64,000 bases of DNA from contig JACTVC010000027.1 of NCBI GenBank assembly GCA_018417955.1, positions 62,001-126,000 of the forward strand, read 5' to 3'. A model generated the notes under the pieces. That model made no database searches. It saw only the letters and a program-made list of their open reading frames with translations, and was not told where the DNA came from. Shown one piece after another: positions 55,799 through 64,000 of this stretch. The DNA is from Laccaria trichodermophora (taxonomy: Eukaryota; Basidiomycota; Agaricomycetes; Agaricales; Hydnangiaceae). The position numbers and the translations under genes are program-made. Numbering within the stretch: the stretch's first letter is position 1; the number at the start of each line of letters is the position of its first letter.

Positions 55799-57857
55799 TC
55801 ATGGGATGCGCTCGGTGAGTCGCTGTCGAATAGTTTGCGCGACAGCCGGGGCGTAAACAGGAATTGCGTCTATCAAACACAAAGTGAGATCAACGCAATA
55901 GACAAGGGTCCAAATAAAATAACGCACTTCCATGGAATCCTGGGGTATAATGGACGCCCTGCGCGTGATGTCAGAAGAAGTGGTAGAGAGTCTCAAAATA
56001 AAACATTACCTCGTGAGTTTCACCTTTAGGGAACGTCAGCAGGGTATCATTTTGCACTCCATAATGCTATAAACAAATCATCAATATGCTTTCTTGTCAT
56101 GTCTTATATAAAATACGCGTACCCGGTGACCCATATTCCTCGCTAGCATTTCATAATCAAAGGCATAGGCTGGTTGGCAGAGCCGAATCAATCGACAGTC
56201 GCATCGCAATAGTAAAGGAGGAGCGACTCACAAGGGGGGTCAAAAATTTCGATGACCGTGGATCGTTCTGAACGTGGCATCCACAGCTGGTGCTAAACAC
56301 AAACGAACATAATCATCAGGTCGGGCAAATCACCAAGATAAACGCAGAGAAGTTTACCGTGAGGCCATTCCCATGAACACCGACAATGATCTGTGCATAC
56401 CAAGTTAGCGATTAGGATACGGGGCGCGAACAACAAAAAATCTCTCACTGTACTCTTCGCCGGTAGCGCAATCTGGTCTGCCAAACTCATACGCTCCATC
56501 ATGGGTATCTGCACCTCGCACAAGCCCTCCTTCTCCAGCCCACGAAGCGCCTCGACCAGAGCCTGGTGATCTTTATCCGTGAGCCTCCTCCCTGCGCCTT
56601 GGCGGGAGATGTACGTAACCACTGGCTTCGTTGTGACAACGCCAGGTATACTTGCGGGTCCGGTGACGGCGCCATTCGCATCAAGTTCCGGGACATACCC
56701 TAGAAGGTTTTCAGCGAGAGCTTTTCGGATGGGAGCCCAATAGTCTTCCGGCGCAGTGACGTTCATTGTTCCGGCAATCATTTTGAACCACTTGCTCCCG
56801 AACGGGCTTGTATAAATGTATATGTTGAGAGACACGGAGCTTAGGAAAGAGGTAACACTCACTGTCTATGCGCGGTCTCCCTGTTTATGAGCATAGAACG
56901 CTCAAAGACGACGGTAATATTGAGCTTTATGAGATCCTTCCAGTAGTCCCCCTTTTCGATAGCAGCTGCCGGAAAAACTGCTCGCATGAACGGTCCATCA
57001 ACACCGGCTCTATCCCTCCATTCATCATTTTCTATTACCTACAACGCGTTGACCATCAGTTAACGCCAAGATGTCGGCTCAACATAACGTACCGTCAGAA
57101 TAAATCGGGCAGGGAAAGGCAGGTCCTCCACACGACCACCGCCCTCTGCGAGATGAGAGTACACACGCCAGAACCCCAAGATGATTTCACCCCACCAATG
57201 ATAGTAATGCTGGACGCGGTGCCGTGAGAAGTAATGTTCATCATAAGAACCAGTGATCACGCCACCTTCATAAATTGCCAATGGTCGTGCACGATGACTG
57301 AAAAGTCAGGTATCCGCATCGCAAATTCCCCCAGAATTTCCTTGGCTTTCGATGGATGAATGAATTGCAAATCCTGGTGGTACTCAGCACCGAACAATTC
57401 ATCGCCTAAGGAGGGTTGTACTCACCTCATCAGTTGGCTCCAGTTCCTTTCCAGCCCCCATCTCAAAAGGTTTTGCTAGTAGGTATCGCCGGGGAGGCCA
57501 AGAGCTCGGATCCGCGGTGACGACGTAAAATATGCCCGCCCGAAGGTACAGTCGGTCAAAGACCGTGAAGCCAGGTGCATGGGCGCCTCCAGGTATCACT
57601 GTTTCGGCCGTAGTATTGGCGATTGTGTCAAAATGGTGGTTTGGAGGAGAGGAGTCGGCGTGGGGTCGCGGTATGTAGTCCTCTTCATGAGGTTGATATT
57701 GCCCTGCGTAAGCGGGATCACTCTGCTTCAGCCATTGCGGGACTTTGTTCTGCACCGAGACCCGAACGTGATCGTTGTTGAGGGCGGCGATGAAGAGAAG
57801 GAAAACCACGACGGCGACAACGACGAAAAGGCGTTGGTCGCGACGGATATAGATCAT
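55799..57857 (-). CDS. GT61-like glycosyltransferase (type II membrane protein)
   Basis: A gene of about ten exons starting at 57857 with exon 1 to 57426 and ending with a short exon at 55799. It begins MIYIRRDQRLFVVVAVVVF, a cytosolic tag plus a membrane anchor, as in Golgi enzymes, followed by a stem. Recognisable catalytic parts, in order: HYYHWWGEIILGFWRVYSHL, KWFKMIAGTMNVTAPEDYWA, VVTYISRQGAGRRLTDKDHQ, then IIVGVHGNGLT and HQLWMPRSERSTVIEIFDPP, the signature of the GT61/DUF563 family that includes xylosyl- and O-GlcNAc-type transferases; the final exons read GVHYTPGFHGKDAIPVYAPA. The protein probably modifies glycans or cell-wall polymers; donor and acceptor are unknown. A decayed tandem copy lies downstream at 52482-54275. 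Confidence 0.82.
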
Positions 57858-59456
57858 AGTTATGAGAAAGAGGTGTGACAACGCAAGCCCCCCCGTTAAA
57901 GCAAGTCTGACAACAAACCCTTCAAAACGTGGTCAAAACTCAGGAACATTGACACCTACTGACACACACGCCGCTTATGATCCCATTCATTTGTCAAGAC
58001 TCAACTGTGCCTGCCCATGATTCTAAGAGACAACTAGCATACTCACTCGTCCATTCCAGCTATTATAATGCTTTTGAGATGGCAAGAGAGAGAAAGAGAG
58101 AAAGAGATATCAGGAATTAGTAAACGATCGTCGGCGCCGATCGCGGGCGGCCGTCAATCTAAAAATTAGGGTAATTTATAAACCGAACCTAAATTTAGCA
58201 CCGTGCATTTGGAATGTGCAAACGCCAAGCCAACTTCCTCTTGTTCAGCGATTCTGCGTTGTTTCATCTTGCTATGGTCACAAAAAAGCTGACAAGGCCC
58301 AAGAGGACAATTGAAGTAAATTAACGCCCCTCGTCAAAGAGCAGTTTCCGGGCAGTGTTATCAAAAAATGAGCCAACAAAATTCAAATTGAAGATGGACC
58401 TGAGGGACGCGGCCAAGCCTTTGGGGAAGAAAATCGCCGTCTCTCCAAAACGGGATCACAACTTTAACGGACCCGGGACAGTGAACACGACTGTGAGCAA
58501 CGCAAAACAGAGACTTCCACTGGCAGGTGATACCATTCACCTCCATGCCTCTGGTCGAATTCCCATGCAAGGCGAAAGGAAGCATTGGAAAATATCAGGG
58601 AGTGGCGCGGATTTAGTTTTGAATTCTTAGGTATAGTCTGACGCTAAAAAAAAGTGGTTCCCAAAGACAAACCAGACGCGGAAGTGAATAAATATACCTT
58701 CATGAGAGCTAGTCACTGCACAGTGCAGGTATATGACAGACCTTTGGTCGAGTGAATGTCAAGTGAACGTCGAATGCACAACGGCATGCCTCAGAGAATC
58801 GACCTGATTCAACCCTTCGGAGATAGGATCTTCAACAATCATCTTCCAGATTGCACGTCTAGACCTTGGCAATGCCGCAACGGTACTTGGTACCGTCGAA
58901 GGAGGTCAAAGGTTTTTTTTTCATTTTCATCAGGTGACCACGGAATTGCGGCCTTGAAGTCAATTCAACTACATAGTTAACAAATGTAGCGTAGACTACG
59001 AGCGAATCAATAAAATGAAATAGTAGGTAAGTAGGAATAAGAACCTCAGTGTTTGCGCGGGTAAGCCAAACGACAGGGTAATTATCAAACCAGAGGCACG
59101 TATTGAATTTTGAACGCATTTCAATATATGTATCACGAGAGATGAGGAATGTGAATATAGATGAACATGTGGATAAGGGGAAATAAATGTAAGACAATTT
59201 CTCCGAGGAAATGGAGATGGCGAGGACGTCGTCACCTAGCATATTCTAACAAACTGCGCGCGGTTTGAAGGCCATGACCACTCTGCTTCTCCGAGGAAGG
59301 CCAAATAAAGTCCTCAAGCATAGAAAACGAAGCTGACAAGAATAAGGTGGAGAAGTTTGTCACCAGTAAAGCGAGAATTTCGAGAGGCACATATCTTGTG
59401 CAATACATAACTGTCAATTCAATAAAAGAAGCAAGGCACTAGGTACCAAAATGATT
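57858..59456. other. intergenic, no certain gene
   Basis: Contains the GT61 promoter and a short AGAGAAAG simple repeat near 58083-58110. A plus frame at 58355-58630 (internal ATG start MDLRDAAKPLGKK) and minus frames at 58859-59242 show no recognisable family. Confidence 0.35.
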
Positions 59457-60506
59457 TTATACTACGTCCATAGCCTCATCAGCATTTCCGATATTGCTAG
59501 GAGGCCGATGATCATCCAGGTCCTCGATATCACTCCAGCTAAATAGGTCATCCTCGGATATACCTTCAAAGTCTTCTAACGCCTTCCTCCGGGCGCACTC
59601 CTCAGCGTATTCGGCTAGCTCCTCATCGTCAAGGTCCTCGGGGGTGAGCTCATCCATTGGCATGACGGGGATGACTGATGTTAAGGAGCTGGATGGAGGG
59701 TGTGAGCCACCAAGCACCAATCCTTGAATAGGTGACGAAAAGAAGAGAAAGGTGGTGAGCTTAACGTCTAACGCAAAAGTGTCGGAAGACCGTTTTACCA
59801 GTTAGCTCTTCTTCCCAAGAGGCTACATCCTCCATATCCGGGTCAAATGAAGACCCGACGTCGAGTGAGTATGAAACTTTGTATTGATGTTTCCGATTCC
59901 TATTCGTGTTGGCCATAATCCTTCGAAATAGCTGAATCGGAAGAACGCATGAGTGAGCTCCTAAGAGTTAAAGCGAAGGAATGGAAGGTTATGACGCACC
60001 TCATCCTGCATAATATCTTCATCGTCCTCCTCGTCATCCTCATCCATAAGCGCTTCGTCGAACCCATCGCTACTGGCTTCACTCGTCCCAGCATACCTCC
60101 GGCCTCTTATAGCCTTCGCCCGCGCCTTCGCAGCCCTCTCATAGCACCTTTGCTTGAATCTCTCCCTGAGCAGAGTCTTCTGTGATTCCCCCTTAGTCGG
60201 CGTCATTGTGATGTACTCCAGACCCCCTCCACTTCCACCACAAAACACAGAGCCCCCGCTGCTGCTGACGGTCCTCTTACTCGAGAACGTACGCGTCAAA
60301 TTTGACGGGAGAGGCGTACTTGGAGTACGAGCCTTGTACTGAGACCTTCTCCTAGCTTGTGCTTCCGCCACTGGGGACGACTTTGGACCACTAGGCGACG
60401 CGAGCGGTGAAGAGTTCAGGGGTCGATGGGTGTGGTACCTGTAGTCCAATGTATGTGTGTGTGCCGGCGTCGAGGGATACTGGAAGACTGGACTTGAGGA
60501 GTGCAT
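59457..60506 (-). CDS. acidic protein of unknown function
   Basis: Three exons, 60506-60000, 59931-59799 and 59722-59457 (introns 68 and 76 bases), give 301 residues. The N-terminal third is Ser/Thr/Pro rich; near residue 110 comes a basic helical stretch LLRERFKQRCYERAAKARAK then AKAIRGRRYAGTSEASSDGF, followed by a strongly acidic LMDEDDEEDDEDIMQDEV. The second exon gives RRIMANTNRNRKHQYKVSYS and an acidic DPDMEDVASWEEEL; the last gives LTPEDLDDEELAEYAEECAR and DDLFSWSDIEDLDD. The alternation of basic and acidic helices suggests a nuclear or chromatin-linked factor, but this is inference and I recognise no domain. It is divergent from the F-box-like gene at 60671, with 164 bases between the starts. 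Confidence 0.65.
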
Positions 60507-60525
60507 TGTTGATCTTGTCGAACAG

Positions 60526-60572
60526 GTGATGACTGAGAATATTCGCGCTTCGTCACGGCGTGACGCGACGCG
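60526..60572 (+). promoter_or_regulatory. conserved promoter block with palindrome, F-box copy C
   Basis: GTGATGACTGAGAATATTCG followed by a 13-base palindrome GTCACGGCGTGAC (60552-60564) and GACGCG. A close counterpart lies at 62346-62390 upstream of copy D. Here it lies in the 164-base gap between divergent starts and could serve both genes (inference). Confidence 0.55.
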
Positions 60573-60670
60573 AAGTATCCGGGCCGGGGTATGTACCATT
60601 GTCCGTGTTTCCCACGTGCACAGCTTCCATCTTTCTCCCCATCGCCGTCGACGACAAGCCCCAAGTCAAT

Positions 60671-62214
60671 ATGGAGCGCGCGTTACAAATTCCCGAGATC
60701 GTTCTCGAAATTTTAGAAAATTTTGAATACCGTCTTGAAGACTCGGACTCAAATTCGCAGAGTCGCAGTACATTGGCAACTGTCGCAAGATCTTGTAAAA
60801 CCCTTTCTTCCGTGGCATTGGACATTCTATGGCGGGGCCCGCTCTCAATGGTTCGAATCTTTGCTGTGATACCCAGCCTCAGGTTTAATGATACCACAAG
60901 CATGCTTGTGAGTCCTGCCTAGACTAGGCAAACGATCTTGGTACCTGACACATTGCTCCGCAGGGCTTCAGTGGCATTGTCCAGCAAGAAGACTGGGCAA
61001 GATTTGAGAGCTATGCATCCCGTGTTCGTCAAATAGACGAAGAGGGTGAAATTTCAATTGAAAATGTGGTCTTCATTCGCACAGCGCAGTATCTCCAAGG
61101 AAGGCCAATGTTTCCATTGTTGACATCATTGTCGCTATCCGATTTTCCTATCATACTTCCTCTTCTTGTTTCGCCATCGCTACGCGACATCAATATAGCT
61201 CAAGACAATCCCTCCGGTTCACAGACAGCGCTAATACAAAGCATCTGCGATGGAGCGCCTTCGCTGGAGTCCTTCGGATTTTGCGGAAACCTGGAAGGAA
61301 ATTCCTTAAAACTTCTTTCGCAGCTTCCATACCTCCATCACTTGTTCATAATTGGAGATGTCATTCCAGTTGACAGTATCGCATCATTCAAATCACTGAC
61401 AGAATTATACCTTCAAACGAAAATCTCAGAACCTTTCCACCACGGTCACCGCAAACCTTTCGGGTTGCAGGACCTTCGCAACCTCACAATTGTTGCCCAA
61501 CCGAAGTTTGTCATCTTCATGTTGAAGGCTTTCTCAGAAAGCCCTCTGCAAAATCTGAATTGCACCGTTACCCAGACCCAGAATGGTGCCGTTACTTTGG
61601 CAGAGTGGACCGATGCAATCAGCATTATCTCGTCGTGGGCCAGCACCTTGTGTCGCGTCCGGCTCGGGTGTAGTTCGGAGATCATTCCCTCCACAACGAT
61701 GATAATCGAGGGGTATTCATATTTACAAGATCTCCTCAGCTGCCACCAATTGGAGAGATTAGTCGTCAGAAACAATTTCACTACGCTACTCTCTGATGAC
61801 GATTTTACACGTCTTTCAGCTGCATGGCCCAATCTAGAAGAATTGGTGTTGCAAGGGGACCTTCCAACGCAGCTCGACCCGTTAGCAACAAAGGCGTCGC
61901 TCAATGTTATCGCAAAATGCCTTCCCAAATTACGCGTTTTGGATGTACCACTGAATTTAGGAGGGATATCCCTAAGAGAACCGCGTCTCCTCGCTTCACA
62001 CCAGCTAAAATCAATCAATTTCGAACGCGTATTCTATGATCATGACCTTATACCCCTCGCCCATCTACTCGACGGTCTCTTTCCCTCCTTGGAAGTTGGG
62101 GACGAATGTCAAACTGCGGCGAGTACCGAGCCAGAAGAATCGATACAAATGTTGAAAAATTTGTTGTTTCTCTGTCAGGATGCTCGGGCAAACCGTTTGC
62201 AGGTGGTTGAATGA
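60671..62214 (+). CDS. F-box/LRR-like protein, copy C
   Basis: Two exons, 60671-60907 and 60964-62214 (56-base intron), give 495 residues. The N-terminus MERALQIPEIVLEILENFEY with STLATVARSCKTLSSVALDI is F-box-like; the remainder holds leucine-rich segments (LLTSLSLSDFPIILPLLV, LQDLRNLTIVAQPKFVI, WPNLEELVLQGDL, LPKLRVLDVPLNLGG). The intron lies at the same site as in copies A and B, just before a conserved GFxxxx..(D/E)W motif, and YLQGRPMFP corresponds to HFQGRPMLP in A and B; all four are one family. Substrate-receptor role in SCF ligases is inferred. Copy D follows directly in the same orientation. Confidence 0.82.
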
Positions 62215-62614
62215 AATCCGTTGTTGAGAGCCCACTGGTTAGGTGGTCAGAAGTGTTTCCTACGACAATCATTTTCGGCTCCATTTGTGTGCATTCCCCG
62301 CCGGGCTCGAGTCCTATGTAAGGTGGGCTCCGAGGTTATGAACACGTGATGACTGAATATACGCGCTTGGTCACGGCGTGACGCAACGCGTAACAATCTC
62401 GAACTCAGTGAAACCTTGAGTTGTTCCTATTTCTCTGCCTTCACGCACGTAGGGTGTTCCAGCCAGAAATTTACTGGCAGATCTATCAACTGCTTGAAGT
62501 CAGTCTCGGGCCGGATACCGGTGTTTGTGGGCTAAAAAGATAAAAGAAGGAAAATCTCACACTTCCAGACTTGCCCTGCTTCCTTCTCCCATCGCTGCCA
62601 ACCCCCGAGTCGAT
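62215..62614. other. spacer between F-box copies C and D
   Basis: Holds the 3' flank of copy C and the promoter of copy D, with the shared palindrome block at 62346-62390. The block is 126 bases further from the ATG than in copy C. No separate gene. Confidence 0.5.
62346..62390 (+). promoter_or_regulatory. conserved promoter block with palindrome, F-box copy D
   Basis: GTGATGACTGAATATACGCG then the palindrome GTCACGGCGTGAC (62370-62382) and GCAACGCG; nearly the same as 60526-60572. Retention next to both genes suggests either recent duplication or a functional site. Confidence 0.55.
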
Positions 62615-64000
62615 ATGGAGCACGCGCTACAAATGCCCGAGATTGTTCTCGAAATTTTGGAAAATTTTGAGTTCCTTGATGCAGATTCAGATTCGCAAAG
62701 TCGTAATACATTGGCAACTGTCGCAAGATCTTGTAAAACCCTTTCTTCCATAGCATTGGACATTCTATGGCGGGGTCCGCTCACAATGATCCAAATATTT
62801 CGTGTGATACCCAGTCTCAGGTATAATGGTACCACACAGATGTTTGTGAGTCATGCCCAGAACTCTAACGATCCTGGTACTACCTGAAGGCCTGACACAC
62901 CGTTTGTAGGGCTTCAGTGGAATCATCAAGCACGAAGACTGGGTGAGGTTTGAAAGCTATACATCACGCGTTCATCAAATAGATGAAGAGGATGAAATTC
63001 CACTAGAAAATCTGGTTTTCATCCGCACAGCGCAGTATCTCCAAGGAAGGCCAATGCTTCCATCGTTGAAATCTTTATCGCTATCCGATTCACCTATCAT
63101 ACTTCCACTTCTTGTTTCGCCATCGCTACGCGACATCAATCTAGAACAAGACGATCCATCCGGTTCACAGACAACGTTAATACAAAGCATCTGCGATGGA
63201 GCGCCTTCGCTGGAGTCCTTCGGATTTTGCGGTGGCCTCGAAAAAGGTTCCTACGAGCTTCTTTCGCAGCTCCCATATCTCCATCACTTGGATATAGATG
63301 GCAATGTCATTCCAGTCGATATTATCGCATCATTCAAATCACTGACAGATTTGGAGCTAACTACGGAAATCTCAGAAACTTTCCACTACGTCGACCGCAA
63401 ACCTTTGGGGTTGCAGGGCCTTTGCAACCTCACAATTACTACCCCACTGAATTTTGTCACCTCCATGTTAAAGGCTTGCTCCAAAAGCCCGCTGCAAGAT
63501 TTAGAATGCACCATTACCACCACTACTTACACTCAGAGTGGTGTCGTGACCTTGGCAGAGTGGACGGATGCGATCATCATTATCTCGTCGTGGGCCAGCA
63601 CCTTATGGCACGTCGAACTCCAGTATGACTCCGAGACTATACCCTTCACAACGACGGTAATCGAGGGGCTTTCGTATTTACAAGGTCTCCTCAGCTGCCG
63701 CCAATTGAAGAGCCTTGTTGTCAGCAACAATTTCGCTACGCTACTCTCTGATGACGATTTTACACGTCTCTCAGCTGCGTGGCCCAATCTAGGAGAATTG
63801 GTGTTGCAAGGTGACCTTCCAAAGGATCTCGACCCGTTAGCCTCAAAGGCGTCGCTCGAGATTATCGCAAAATGCCTTCCCAAATTACGCGTTTTGGATG
63901 TACCACTGGATTTACGTGGGATATCCCTAACAGAATCGCGTCTCCTCGCTTCACACCAGCTAAAATCAATCAATTTCGAACGCGTGTACTACGACGACGA
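62615..64000 (+). CDS. F-box/LRR-like protein, copy D (partial)
   Basis: Exon 1 (62615-62845) and exon 2 from 62910 across a 64-base intron; the frame is open to the window end, giving about 440 residues so far. MEHALQMPEIVLEILENFEF and TLATVARSCKTLSSIALDIL at the start are close to copy C, and so are the leucine-rich segments (LPSLKSLSLSDSPIILPLL, WPNLGELVLQGDL, LPKLRVLDVPLDLRG). One short insertion near TYTQSG and clustered substitutions distinguish it. The stop lies beyond the window. Confidence 0.82.

Noticed and set aside
60840..60870. GGTTCGAATC as a tRNA B box
   Set aside because: It lies inside the F-box copy C exon and has no matching A box or acceptor stem.

Overview
The window looks like nuclear DNA of an agaricomycete (mushroom-forming basidiomycete). 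Genes are dense and cut by many introns of about 46-100 bases with GT...AG ends. The gene families present are typical of Agaricales: GT61-like glycosyltransferases, fungal amidases, an AEYxxR-less EXXR cytochrome P450, F-box/LRR-like proteins, APH-type kinase-like proteins, a NACHT-type STAND remnant, small secreted proteins and Tc1/mariner and hAT elements. No tRNA, rRNA or CRISPR array was seen. Gene models below were spliced by hand; where exon sums are given they close in frame.

Layout. 1-5740: the 5' end of an unknown gene, a DUF7330-like protein, a complete Tc1/mariner element (1849-3174) sitting about 150 bases upstream of a mitochondrial oxidoreductase-like gene, then a gene-free tract with decayed ~280-base direct repeats. 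5739-10040: an Hsp70-like protein with a degenerate ATPase part, a kinase-like protein with an altered catalytic loop, and a SET-domain protein. 10199-14015: a second Tc1/mariner-like element bounded by ~80-base inverted repeats and TA, carrying two convergent genes (a DD34E transposase and a 483-residue protein with a C-terminal SAM-like region), itself interrupted by a 610-base hAT-type MITE with a perfect 8-base target duplication. 14682-21632: small secreted protein, P450, COP9 signalosome subunit 5 and ribosomal protein eL20. 22242-30063: a tandem pair of F-box-like genes whose duplication unit also copied the 3' flank of the adjacent APH-like gene. 30064-38522: a decayed region with a gene fragment, a broken NACHT gene, a broken secreted-protein gene and an inverted pair of 43-base repeats. 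38523-51230: F-box-like protein, membrane protein, two amidases facing each other, and between them a glycine-rich secreted protein with a 33-base coding minisatellite. 52482-57857: two GT61-like genes in tandem, one intact and one decayed, with a second copy of the kinase-like gene between them. 59457-64000: an acidic protein of unknown function and a second tandem pair of F-box-like genes, the last one running off the window.

The housekeeping part (CSN5, eL20, SET, P450) shows ordinary fungal architecture. The accessory part is shaped by transposons and local gene duplication: four F-box-like paralogues with the same intron position, two kinase-like paralogues about 47 kb apart, two amidases and two GT61 copies. 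The most unusual item is the two-gene Tc1/mariner-like element at 10199-14015.
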